Source: Saccharofermentans sp. (GTDB taxonomy: Bacteria; Bacillota_A; Clostridia; Saccharofermentanales; Saccharofermentanaceae). Taken from it: a stretch of 18,121 nucleotides of DNA. The translations under genes were made by a program, and so were the position numbers. Under the pieces are notes generated by a model, which made no database searches, had not been told where the DNA came from, and saw nothing but the letters and a program-made list of their open reading frames with translations. Below are positions 1-7,005 of the stretch, piece after piece. Each line of letters starts with the position of its first letter. The first letter of the stretch is position 1. The DNA lies in the NCBI GenBank assembly GCA_024695565.1, contig JAILHX010000022.1, positions 1-18,121 on the forward strand. The letters run 5' to 3'.

Positions 1-165
1 ACTATGGGCCGTATGCACTCTGACGCTCAGTTCGCAGGTTCTTCTTCAGTTCCTGCTCACGTTGAGATGATGGGTCTTATCGGTGCAGGTAACAACCCGA
101 TGGTTGGTATGACTGTTTCCACAGCAGTATCCGTTGAGGAAGCTGCTAAGGCAGGCAAGTTCTAA
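1..165 (+). CDS. GGGtGRT-family protein, C-terminal fragment (5' end outside window)
   Basis: The window opens inside an open reading frame (frame 1) that ends with TAA at 163-165 and gives 54 residues. The fragment contains GRMHSDAQFAGSSSVPAHVE followed by a glycine-rich GNNPMVG stretch. From memory this matches the C-terminus of the GGGtGRT protein family, a conserved clostridial family of unknown function often found beside a NifU-like iron-sulfur scaffold gene. That neighbour, if present, would lie outside the window. A strong terminator follows 30 bp after the stop, so this is the last gene of its transcript. The family assignment rests on recall of a conserved tail, not on a search; that it is a real coding end is much surer. 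Confidence 0.65.
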   Translation, partial: TMGRMHSDAQFAGSSSVPAHVEMMGLIGAGNNPMVGMTVSTAVSVEEAAKAGKF

Positions 166-195
166 TCTGAAAAATAAGATTGTTTATTTCAATAG

Positions 196-227
196 AGGTG
201 TCACTTCAAAGTGACACCTTTATTTTT
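196..227 (+). terminator. Rho-independent terminator after the GGGtGRT-family gene
   Basis: A perfect 9-bp stem, AGGTGTCAC (196-204) with GTGACACCT (211-219), encloses a 6-nt loop. It is followed by TTATTTTT. The position 30 bp after the stop codon and the T tract make this a textbook intrinsic terminator. Confidence 0.9.
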
Positions 228-247
228 GCGTATTACAATTACGCAAA
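225..247. repeat. Inverted repeat TTTGCGTA-N7-TACGCAAA
   Basis: Perfect 8-bp arms at 225-232 and 240-247 surround a 7-nt spacer. The left arm begins inside the T tract of the preceding terminator, and the element lies about 110 bp upstream of the surface-protein start codon. It could be a second weak terminator hairpin, because the sequence after it is T-rich, or an operator for the downstream gene. The sequence alone does not decide. Confidence 0.5.
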
Positions 248-357
248 TATTAATTATTTCTCTTTAATTTTTTGACAGGATAGTTTATAAATATGGAGTA
301 GGAATTATTTCGTTTTCATGGGGATTCAATCTTCCCAACACATCTAAGGAGTGCATT

Positions 358-2652
358 ATGAATAAGACCAGCCTTAAGATAGCGACGGCCCTTCTCTCAG
401 TGATCTTTGTTTTGGCGGTGTTACCGAGTGTAAAAGTTAATGCGGCTACAAGCGGAACATGTGGTGATAATTTGACATGGACGCTTGATGATACAGGAGT
501 TCTGACAATTTCCGGTTCAGGAGAGATTAACACTTCTGCTTTCGAAAGCAGGTCGGATATTAAAAATGTTGTAATTGAAAATGGTGTAACATCTATTGGT
601 GATAGGGCATTTTATGGATGCGAAAGCCTTACTAATATTACAATTCCCGATAGCGTAACTTTGATTGGAGATAATGCATTTTGTTTTTGTTCAATCATGC
701 GCGGCATAAACATTCCCGAAAGTGTAACTTCGATTGGTGATAACGCCTTTAGCTATACCTCATTAGCATATGTTGATATTCCCAAAAGCGTAACTTCGAT
801 TGGCGAGGGTGCTTTTAATTATTGTGGCGGCCTTAAAAGTGTTAATATCTCCGAAGGTGTAACGGTGATTGAAGATAATACATTCCATGGCTGTTATTTC
901 CTTACAAGTGTTACTATCCCCAAAGGTGTAACGTCGATTGGAGATGATGCATTTGCAGGGTGCCAGAGGCTTACAAGCGTTGTTATTCCTGATAGTGTAA
1001 CTTCGATTGGAGATGGTGCATTTTCTGGATGCTATAGCCTTACAAGCGTTACTATTCCCAATAGTGTTACTTCAATTGGAGTAGATGCATTTGGTGGATG
1101 CACTGGACTTACAAGCGTTATTATTCCTAATAAAGTAACCTCAATTGAGATAAGCACATTTGCCTCTTGTACTTCTTTGGAAAGCGTTACTATTCCCGAC
1201 AGCGTAACTTCGATTGGAGAATATTCATTTTGGGGTTGTACCAGTCTTACCAGCATTGTTATTCCCAGCAGCGTAACTTCGATTGGAGAATGTTCATTTT
1301 ATGGATGTGATAGCTTTACAAGCGTTGATATTCCTCAAGGTGTAACTTCGATTGGATTTTCTGCTTTTGGTGGATGCAGCAATCTTGAATCGGTTGAAAT
1401 AGATAAAGCTCTATATGACAAACTGGATGCTTCTGTATTTAAAAACTGTCCAAAGTTTGATGAAAGCAAATGTGTTTTCCGTTATAAAGTCACATTTGTT
1501 AATGAAGACGGTACGGTATTATATTCCGATAAGGTGATATACGGCGGCGCAACAGCTTATCCCTATTCAAATCCTGAAAAACAAGCAGATGACCAGTACA
1601 CATATGCTTTCTCAGGTTGGTCTGACGGATCTAAAACTTACGGACTGAATGATGAATTACCCGAGGTTACCGGAGATGTTACATATACAGCTCAGTACAA
1701 AAGCACTCCAAATAAGTATACTGTCACGTTCATAGATTACGACGATACAGTAATCTCAGCAGCAGAATATGACTATGGTACAAAAGCTGAAGATATCACG
1801 GTGCCTGCTGCTTCAAGGAAAGCAGATGAACAGTATACTTATACTTTCAACGGCTGGGATAAAGAGATTGCTGATGTAACAGGAGATGCTACATATACTG
1901 CTCAGTATTCATCTGCCGTAAACAAGTATACGGTTAAGTTTGTGGATGATGAAGGTAATGTGCTCCAGTCAAGTGATGTCGCATACGGAACGGCTCCTGA
2001 GTATTCCGGAGCAACACCTGCTAAGGCAGAGACTGATAAGGCGACATATACATTCTCGGGCTGGACTGACGGAACAAATACATACGGAACTACAGATAAA
2101 CTTCCTGCCATAACAGGTGAAGTTACGTATAAAGTAATGTTTGCTGAAACACTTAAGCCGGTTGAAGCTGAAACAACGATTGTTAAGCCAGTTGAGACAC
2201 CAATAGAGGTAGCTCAACCTGCTGAAGATGTACCTGCACCAATAACTTACACTATCGGTGAAGTAAAAGGTGATGGCATTAATTCAGATATCGTTATCGA
2301 TGTCCACAGAAGCGAAGACGATGCAAACTGTATCAGTTACTTCAGAAGTGTTGCTAATAACGGTGTCGCAATGAAGAATGGTGAGCAGTACACGGCAGTA
2401 ACGGGCAGCACGATAATTACCATCAAGAGTGACTACATTAAGACATTGCCTGCAGGTGAGTATACGATCACGGTCAACTTCAAGGATGGTTCTGTATCAA
2501 CAACTATTACCGTACCTGAGAGATCCGGAACCAGCGTTCCTTCGACAGGAGAATCGATCAGTCCTGCTGTTTACGTAGGTGTTGCACTGATCCTTGTTTC
2601 TTGTGCTACAACAGGATTCATTCTGACAAAGAAGCGCAGGGAAGAAGCTTAA
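358..2652 (+). CDS. BspA-like leucine-rich-repeat surface protein with InlB-type repeats and sortase-like anchor
   Basis: This 764-residue protein is predicted to be secreted and wall-anchored. Residues 1-29 are a signal peptide, with a likely cut after VNA. A short conserved lead (GTCGDNLTWTLDDTG) precedes 13 tandem leucine-rich (LRR_5/BspA) units of about 23 residues at 66-364, typified by SVTIPDSVTSIGDGAF and ending in G-C. Three InlB/Flg_new-like modules follow at about 376-595, each with YxVTF at its start and FSGW or FNGW in its middle. A further beta-rich domain leads to VPSTGE (727-732), a hydrophobic span at about 736-757 and a KKRREEA tail, the usual arrangement of a sortase substrate with a variant LPXTG motif. 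An AAGGAG ribosome site 6 bp before the ATG supports the start. Family members are associated with adhesion, but the ligand is unknown. It is a single-gene unit bounded by terminators. Confidence 0.9.
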   Translation: MNKTSLKIATALLSVIFVLAVLPSVKVNAATSGTCGDNLTWTLDDTGVLTISGSGEINTSAFESRSDIKNVVIENGVTSIGDRAFYGCESLTNITIPDSVTLIGDNAFCFCSIMRGINIPESVTSIGDNAFSYTSLAYVDIPKSVTSIGEGAFNYCGGLKSVNISEGVTVIEDNTFHGCYFLTSVTIPKGVTSIGDDAFAGCQRLTSVVIPDSVTSIGDGAFSGCYSLTSVTIPNSVTSIGVDAFGGCTGLTSVIIPNKVTSIEISTFASCTSLESVTIPDSVTSIGEYSFWGCTSLTSIVIPSSVTSIGECSFYGCDSFTSVDIPQGVTSIGFSAFGGCSNLESVEIDKALYDKLDASVFKNCPKFDESKCVFRYKVTFVNEDGTVLYSDKVIYGGATAYPYSNPEKQADDQYTYAFSGWSDGSKTYGLNDELPEVTGDVTYTAQYKSTPNKYTVTFIDYDDTVISAAEYDYGTKAEDITVPAASRKADEQYTYTFNGWDKEIADVTGDATYTAQYSSAVNKYTVKFVDDEGNVLQSSDVAYGTAPEYSGATPAKAETDKATYTFSGWTDGTNTYGTTDKLPAITGEVTYKVMFAETLKPVEAETTIVKPVETPIEVAQPAEDVPAPITYTIGEVKGDGINSDIVIDVHRSEDDANCISYFRSVANNGVAMKNGEQYTAVTGSTIITIKSDYIKTLPAGEYTITVNFKDGSVSTTITVPERSGTSVPSTGESISPAVYVGVALILVSCATTGFILTKKRREEA
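553..1449 (+). repeat. 13 tandem LRR_5/BspA coding repeats (period about 69 bp)
   Basis: The DNA repeats with a period of about 69 bp (23 codons), and 897 bp equals exactly 13 x 69. Recurring words such as GTAACTTCGATTGG and CTTACAAGCGTTACTATTCC are shared almost identically by neighbouring units. Units 6 to 12 are the most alike, which suggests recent duplication. The first and last units are the most degenerate. Such an array is prone to expansion or contraction and to assembly error. Confidence 0.9.
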
Positions 2653-2667
2653 ACCGATTAACAACTT

Positions 2668-2703
2668 AAAGTTTAAAAGGTGCCTCAGTGCACCTTTTAC
2701 TTT
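2668..2703 (+). terminator. Terminator after the surface protein
   Basis: AAAAGGTGC (2675-2683) pairs with GCACCTTTT (2690-2698) around a 6-nt loop. AAAGT (2668-2672) extends the stem with ACTTT (2699-2703) across a 2-nt bulge. The T tract is largely supplied by the 3' arm. It starts 16 bp after the stop codon. Confidence 0.7.
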
Positions 2704-2757
2704 GGCGTAAATTCAATGTTTCAGATTTGTCGATATTTTCGGGATATGGCGTACTCA

Positions 2758-2786
2758 TCATTACCAGGTTTTCGCTATGATATAAT
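2758..2786 (+). promoter_or_regulatory. Promoter of the sugar-binding lipoprotein (extended -10)
   Basis: TGATATAAT at 2778-2786 is a perfect -10 box (TATAAT, 2781-2786) with the TGn extension. The -35 position 17 bp upstream (TCATTA) is poor, as is common for extended -10 promoters. Transcription would start near 2793, about 45 bp before the chosen ATG. Confidence 0.7.
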
Positions 2787-2837
2787 TGTTCTGTTAGGAT
2801 AATAGTTTTCATGAGACCTTATTTGGGGGAGGTAATT

Positions 2838-4073
2838 ATGAAGCGTATTGGATTGAAAAAGTTATTCTCAGTTGTTTTGGCATCATGCTTATTGCTGTCG
2901 TTTGGCGGATGCGGGAATAAGGCTGTGATCGAGTCTTTGCAGGATGAGATAGATGAGCTTGAAGATGAGAACAAGGATCTTAAAAATGCAAATGAGAGTC
3001 TTCAGGATGAGATCGATGAATTAAAGAGTCAGATCATAGTTGAAACTGATCCGACTGCCACTCCGACAGATACGCCTGACGGAAAATCTGAAGGAATACA
3101 AAAAGTCGGAATAACGATGCCTACCAAAGATCTGCAAAGATGGAACCAGGATGGATATTCGATGAAGACCGAATTGGAAGCTTTGGGCTATGAAGTAGAT
3201 CTCCAGTATGCAAACAATGATGTGTCAACGCAGGTTTCTCAGGTAGAGGACATGATAGATTCAGGCTGCAGTATTCTCGTTATAGCGGCTGTTGACGGGT
3301 CTTCGCTCGGTACTGTTCTTGATAAGGCCAAGGAGAAAAATATCCCCGTTATCGCTTATGACAGATTAATTGTCAATTCAGTTGCAGTAGATTATTACGT
3401 GTCTTTCAATAACTATTTGGTAGGAGAGCTTCAGGCAAGGTATATTGTGGAAGCGTTGGAACTTGATTATTCAGACGGTCCTTATAATATCGAGATCACG
3501 GCAGGCGATGCGGGAGATTTTAACGCCAGGTTCTTCTATGATGGCGCAATGGATACTTTAAAGCCTTATATTGATGAAGGTAAACTTGTTGTAGTTTCCG
3601 GTCAGGTCGATTTTGAAGATGTTGCTACAGGCGCCTGGAAAACTTCAGAAGCTCAAAGCAGAGCTGAGAATATCATTGCGTCTTACTATATGGACGGCAC
3701 TCAGATCGATGCCTGGCTTTGTTCGAACGATTCGACCGCATTAGGTGTTGAGAATGCCCTCGACGCATATTATTCGGGTAGCTGGCCGATAATTACAGGT
3801 CAGGACTGTGACCTGGCGAATGTAAAGAATATTATTAACGGCAAGCAGGCGATGTCCGTATTCAAAGATACGCGTACACTTGTATCGCAGACGGTAAAGA
3901 TGGTCGACCAGATCTTTACCGGTTCGGATGTTGATGTAAACGACAACTCAACATATAACAATGGAAGTAAGATCGTTCCGGCATACCTCTGTGAACCGGT
4001 TTTCGCCGACATCAACAACTACAAGGAGATACTGATCGATTCAGGGTATTATACTGAAGCAGATTTAGGATGA
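2838..4073 (+). CDS. ChvE-like sugar-binding lipoprotein with coiled-coil stalk (orphan ABC substrate-binding protein)
   Basis: This 411-residue protein is predicted to bind a sugar outside the membrane. It has a lipoprotein signal (KKLFSVVLASCLLLSFGGC) with the acylated cysteine at about residue 26. A heptad-rich Leu/Glu/Asp/Lys coiled coil follows at about 30-65 and contains the duplicated phrase SLQDEIDEL. A Thr/Pro-rich linker leads to a periplasmic-binding-protein type I domain ending in ITGQDCDLANVKNIINGKQ and FKDTR, typical of the ChvE/xylose-binding group. The start at 2838 is preferred over an ATG at 2811 because GGGGGAGG lies 5 bp upstream and the signal peptide then begins at MKRIG. 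No permease or ATPase gene is adjacent, so it may serve a distant transporter or act as a sensor. The sugar specificity is unknown. Confidence 0.85.
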   Translation: MKRIGLKKLFSVVLASCLLLSFGGCGNKAVIESLQDEIDELEDENKDLKNANESLQDEIDELKSQIIVETDPTATPTDTPDGKSEGIQKVGITMPTKDLQRWNQDGYSMKTELEALGYEVDLQYANNDVSTQVSQVEDMIDSGCSILVIAAVDGSSLGTVLDKAKEKNIPVIAYDRLIVNSVAVDYYVSFNNYLVGELQARYIVEALELDYSDGPYNIEITAGDAGDFNARFFYDGAMDTLKPYIDEGKLVVVSGQVDFEDVATGAWKTSEAQSRAENIIASYYMDGTQIDAWLCSNDSTALGVENALDAYYSGSWPIITGQDCDLANVKNIINGKQAMSVFKDTRTLVSQTVKMVDQIFTGSDVDVNDNSTYNNGSKIVPAYLCEPVFADINNYKEILIDSGYYTEADLG

Positions 4074-4131
4074 TTCAGTTCAAGGTAGCAGATTGACAAC
4101 ATAAAATGCCTTATTTTATTGCATTTGCGGT

Positions 4132-4161
4132 TTGAGACACTAATACCCTCCGTGCTATTAT
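4132..4161 (+). promoter_or_regulatory. Promoter of the NhaC-type antiporter
   Basis: TTGAGA (4132-4137) and TATTAT (4156-4161) are separated by 18 bp, and TGC precedes the -10 as an extended element. The predicted start near 4168 gives a short leader, and GGAGGG (4182-4187) is correctly placed before the ATG at 4194. Between the preceding stop (4073) and here only weak AT-rich hairpins are visible (4101-4126), so termination of the lipoprotein transcript is uncertain. Confidence 0.7.
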
Positions 4162-4193
4162 GGATTAATCCAGATTAAAGCGGAGGGTTTCTT

Positions 4194-5813
4194 ATGGACG
4201 CTGAATTTGTTCCGATTTTGTACAACACCATTTGGGCGCTGTTGCCGCCACTCGTGGCTATCATCCTGGCGCTTATCACCAAAGAAGTTTACAGTTCGCT
4301 CTTTGTAGGTATCGCAGTCGGAGGCGTGCTCTATTCACTTAGCAATACAGCACCTTATATCCATCCTGTTCTTGCCTTAGAGCATATTTTCAACGGCGGA
4401 ATAATTGCTTCACTGTCTGATTCATATAATGTCGGCATCCTGGTATTCCTTGTATTCCTTGGAATAATAGTGGCGCTGATGAACAGGGCAGGAGGCTCGG
4501 CCGCATTCGGCAACTGGGCATCTGAACATGTTAAGTCCAGAGTAGGTTCCCAGCTCGCAACGATCGGACTTGGCGTGCTGATCTTCATCGATGACTACTT
4601 CAACTGCTTAACAGTTGGTTCTGTTATGAGACCCGTTACGGACAGACAGAAGATCTCACGTGCCAAGCTCGCTTATCTTATCGATGCAACGGCAGCTCCT
4701 ATCTGCATCATTGCTCCGGTATCTTCGTGGGCCGCAGCCGTATCAGGTTTTGCACCTGAAGGCACAAACGGAATCATGTTGTTTATCAGAGCCATTCCTT
4801 ATAACTATTATGCTATCTTTACGATCCTAATGATGGTCCTCATGGTCGTGTTCAAGATCGAATTCGGACCCATGGCACGTCACGAGATCAATGCCAAGAA
4901 CGGTGACCTCTTTACTGTAAAGCCGCCCGTTGCAAAGGATGAAGAGAATGTTGAGAAGAAGGGTAAAGTTATTGACCTCGTTCTTCCTGTTGTCGTTCTT
5001 ATCTTCTGCTGCGTTCTCGGAATGCTTCATACCGGAGGATTCTTCAGCGGAGAATTAGGAGGCAATTTCTTCGAGAACTTTGTAACGGCTTTCTCCGAGA
5101 GTGATGCATCAGTAGGTCTCGCTTACGGCTCGTTCGGCGGTATTGTATTTACCGTTGTTTTCTATCTGTGCAGAAGAGTGTTGAAGTTCAAGGATTGCAT
5201 GGGATGTGTCGAAGACGGCTTCAAGGCCATGGTTCCGCCTATCGTTATCCTGACTCTTGCGTGGTCTTTGAAGGCAATGACGGATTCTCTTGGTGCAGCT
5301 TCCTATGTTGCAGGAATCGTTGAGGCATCCAAAGATTCATTCTCGATCTTCCTGCCTGCAGTTATCTTCCTGATCGCTTGCGGCTTGTCTTTTGCAACAG
5401 GTACATCATGGGGTACATTCGGTATCCTCATCCCGATCACACTGGAAGCATTCAAGCTTACTGACCCTGATCCGGCTAAGGCTACACTCGCTGTTATCTG
5501 CGTATCCGCCTGCATGGCTGGTGCCGTTTGCGGCGACCACTGCTCACCGATCTCTGATACAACGATCATGAGCTCGGCAGGTGCCCAGTGTGACCACATC
5601 GCTCACGTATCTACGCAGCTTCCTTACGCACTTGTATGTGCGTTCGTATCGTTTGTTACGTATCTCGCAGCAGGCGCTGCCAGGAATCCTATTGTACCGA
5701 TCCTGGTGGGAATCTGTATGATGGTCGGTCTTGTTATCCTTGTCAGGTTTGTTCTGCCGACTCCGGATTCTGATTCTTTGCAGAAAAAGACTCAGAAACC
5801 TGCGAAAGAATGA
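4194..5813 (+). CDS. nhaC: NhaC-family Na+/H+ antiporter
   Basis: This 539-residue polytopic membrane protein has about a dozen hydrophobic segments. It is predicted to exchange external protons or another cation for cytoplasmic Na+, or to carry out a related organic-ion exchange. Family-typical signatures are IFIDDYFNCLTVGSVMRP near residue 130 and GDHCSPISDTTIMSS at 447-461. The latter is the conserved polar helix of NhaC-type transporters. A charged cytosolic loop (EENVEKKGK) sits near 245, and the C-terminus is a short polar tail. Length fits the family (about 450-550). It is monocistronic from its own promoter. Its last 71 bp overlap the convergent EamA gene, and no terminator is visible between them. 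Some relatives, such as malate/lactate and tyrosine/tyramine exchangers, differ in substrate, so Na+/H+ is the family default and not proven. Confidence 0.85.
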   Translation: MDAEFVPILYNTIWALLPPLVAIILALITKEVYSSLFVGIAVGGVLYSLSNTAPYIHPVLALEHIFNGGIIASLSDSYNVGILVFLVFLGIIVALMNRAGGSAAFGNWASEHVKSRVGSQLATIGLGVLIFIDDYFNCLTVGSVMRPVTDRQKISRAKLAYLIDATAAPICIIAPVSSWAAAVSGFAPEGTNGIMLFIRAIPYNYYAIFTILMMVLMVVFKIEFGPMARHEINAKNGDLFTVKPPVAKDEENVEKKGKVIDLVLPVVVLIFCCVLGMLHTGGFFSGELGGNFFENFVTAFSESDASVGLAYGSFGGIVFTVVFYLCRRVLKFKDCMGCVEDGFKAMVPPIVILTLAWSLKAMTDSLGAASYVAGIVEASKDSFSIFLPAVIFLIACGLSFATGTSWGTFGILIPITLEAFKLTDPDPAKATLAVICVSACMAGAVCGDHCSPISDTTIMSSAGAQCDHIAHVSTQLPYALVCAFVSFVTYLAAGAARNPIVPILVGICMMVGLVILVRFVLPTPDSDSLQKKTQKPAKE

Positions 5814-6654
5814 TCGCGGAGAACATGACCACACAACCGATGGCTTCTCTTGCTGACATACCTTCGTGAAGTATTATCGCAGCGGCAATGACCGCGAAAA
5901 CTGATTCGAGGCACATAAGAAGCGAAGCTACTACAGGACTTGCGTGTTTCTGTCCTACGATCTGAAGAGTATATGCAATACCGCAGCTCATAATTCCCGA
6001 ATAAAGCAGGGAAGGGGCTGCGGTTTTTATATCCGCTAAAACAGGCTTCTCGAAAATGAACATAGCAACGATGGAGATTACCGCAGCAACGACGAACTGC
6101 ATAAACGACAGCTGTACTCCGCTTATTCCGTCTTCGAGGAACTTATCTATGAGCATTATCTGAACCGCATAGAAAACAGCGCAGATAAGCGCAAGGATAT
6201 CTCCGAGATTGATGCTCGTGAGATCTGACGGATTCATGCAGAGCAGGAAGAGACCTATAAGTCCCATCAGGATCGACAGCCACGTGAGTACGGCAATCCT
6301 TTTCTTCAGGAATATTACCGAGAAGAGCGGCACGAAGAACATATAGAATGCCGTGATAAACGCTATCTTGCCTGATGTGGAATAGTAGAAAGCGAACTGC
6401 TGGAAATTCTGCGCTATGGAGAAAACGATGCCGAGGATAAGTCCGTTTCTTAGTGTATTCTTCCTGAAGTCAAAACCCTTGTTGATTATCAGCGTGAAGG
6501 GCAGAAGGAACAGCACGCCTAGTGTGGTCCGGATTCCCGTAAACGTGAATGCGTCTATACTCTGCATTCCGATCGACTGGGCAACGAATGACGTTCCCCA
6601 GATGATGGCGGTGATAAGAAGCAGTGCAATTCCTAACGGCTTTGTGCGGCGCAT
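5743..6654 (-). CDS. EamA/DMT-superfamily transporter
   Basis: This 303-residue protein has about ten hydrophobic helices in two homologous EamA halves, the drug/metabolite transporter fold used by amino-acid and metabolite exporters. The first helix contains AIIWGTSFVAQSIGM, and the second half ends in the family-like LLMCLESVFAVIAAAIIL with GxxVMFSAIILSQ after it. The start at 6654 (MRRTKPLG) is chosen because AGAGAGG lies about 8 bp upstream in the minus sense. A longer frame up to 6777 would add 41 hydrophilic residues with no ribosome site and would run over the promoter and palindrome. The substrate cannot be inferred. The last codons overlap the end of the convergent NhaC gene by 71 bp, in antisense. 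Confidence 0.88.
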   Translation of the reverse strand: MRRTKPLGIALLLITAIIWGTSFVAQSIGMQSIDAFTFTGIRTTLGVLFLLPFTLIINKGFDFRKNTLRNGLILGIVFSIAQNFQQFAFYYSTSGKIAFITAFYMFFVPLFSVIFLKKRIAVLTWLSILMGLIGLFLLCMNPSDLTSINLGDILALICAVFYAVQIMLIDKFLEDGISGVQLSFMQFVVAAVISIVAMFIFEKPVLADIKTAAPSLLYSGIMSCGIAYTLQIVGQKHASPVVASLLMCLESVFAVIAAAIILHEGMSAREAIGCVVMFSAIILSQVSESFSAKNQNPESAEQT

Positions 6655-6688
6655 CTTTGTTCCTCTCTCTTTGATTTCAGGCAAAAGA

Positions 6689-6717
6689 AATATATATGAA
6701 GTAGGTCTGTTTTGCAA
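6689..6717 (-). promoter_or_regulatory. Promoter of the EamA transporter gene
   Basis: In the minus sense TTGCAA (6717-6712) and TATATT (6694-6689) are spaced by 17 bp. The predicted start is near 6682, about 28 bp before the chosen ATG at 6654, leaving room for the AGAGAGG ribosome site. Confidence 0.55.
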
Positions 6718-6750
6718 GGAAGGGCTCGAATGCCGTGGCCGGATCCGCAA

Positions 6751-6789
6751 ATACCTACTAAAACCGAAAAACGTCATTTTAGTAGGTAT
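6751..6789. repeat. Palindromic element copy 1 (ATACCTACTAAAA / TTTTAGTAGGTAT)
   Basis: Perfect 13-bp arms at 6751-6763 and 6777-6789 flank a 13-nt spacer (CCGAAAAACGTCA). The element lies upstream of both divergent promoters in a 389-bp intergenic region. A near-identical copy occurs at 6911-6948. It is followed by a run of seven G and a GGGGTATAT word. It does not sit at a gene end, so a terminator role is unlikely. Confidence 0.9.
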
Positions 6790-6910
6790 GGGGGGGAGGG
6801 GTATATGACGTCCTGATGGATGTTTTATGGTCTCAAGTGTGCGAAAACAGGGTCTGAAGCGGCGGGATTGCTGGTTTTCGAGGACTTTTGAACTGGAAGA
6901 AGATGGATTG
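6790..6910. other. 121-bp intergenic segment between the twin palindromes
   Basis: No convincing open reading frame is present. The segment starts with a G-rich run and contains a weaker inverted repeat, CGAAAAC (6842-6848) with GTTTTCG (6874-6880), so it could fold as a third hairpin between the two outer ones. No clear promoter is seen. With the flanking palindromes it forms a discrete unit of about 200 bp that could be a small non-coding element. Confidence 0.45.
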
Positions 6911-6948
6911 ATACCTACTAAAAACGCAATTTTCGATTTTAGTAGGTA
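6911..6948. repeat. Palindromic element copy 2
   Basis: Perfect 12-bp arms TACCTACTAAAA (6912-6923) and TTTTAGTAGGTA (6937-6948) enclose a 13-nt spacer, the same spacer length as copy 1. Read on the minus strand its spacer is TCGAAAATTGCGT, sharing CGAAAA with the spacer of copy 1. The two copies are therefore best aligned in inverted orientation. It ends 16 bp before the -35 box of the csoR promoter. Confidence 0.9.
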
Positions 6949-6964
6949 ATCTCGAGAAAAATTA

Positions 6965-6993
6965 TTGACGCATACCCTCTGGGGGTATATAGT
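6965..6993 (+). promoter_or_regulatory. csoR-copA promoter
   Basis: TTGACG (6965-6970) and TATAGT (6988-6993) are separated by exactly 17 bp. That spacer coincides with the first CsoR operator, so repressor and RNA polymerase binding would be mutually exclusive. The predicted start is near 7000. Confidence 0.85.
6972..6988. promoter_or_regulatory. CsoR operator 1 (between -35 and -10)
   Basis: ATACCCTCTGGGGGTAT is a G/C-tract pseudo-palindrome matching the known CsoR-type operator pattern (TACCC-N3-GGGGGTA). It fills the spacer of the promoter. It is expected to be bound by apo-CsoR and released when Cu(I) binds. Confidence 0.88.
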
Positions 6994-7005
6994 AGTTAAA
7001 AAGGA

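Noticed and set aside
272..277. Perfect TTGACA ahead of the surface-protein gene as a -35 box
   Set aside because: No acceptable -10 lies 16-19 bp downstream (GGAGTA region). The nearby TATAAA at 286-291 is only 8 bp away, so the promoter is not resolved.
2811..2837. Upstream ATG giving a nine-residue longer sugar-binding lipoprotein
   Set aside because: The ATG at 2838 has a strong GGGGGAGG at the right distance and gives a proper lipoprotein signal peptide; the upstream codons overlap that ribosome site.
4101..4126. Hairpin after the sugar-binding lipoprotein gene as a terminator
   Set aside because: Two competing AT-rich stems of 6-7 bp with no T tract after them; too weak to call.
6416..6808. 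130-codon plus-strand frame antisense to the EamA gene and running across palindrome 1
   Set aside because: It is the shadow of a clear transporter gene, has no ribosome site and low-complexity composition.
6751..6948. Palindromes as a CRISPR array or as terminators
   Set aside because: Only two copies, in inverted orientation and without regular spacers, and neither is downstream of a gene end.
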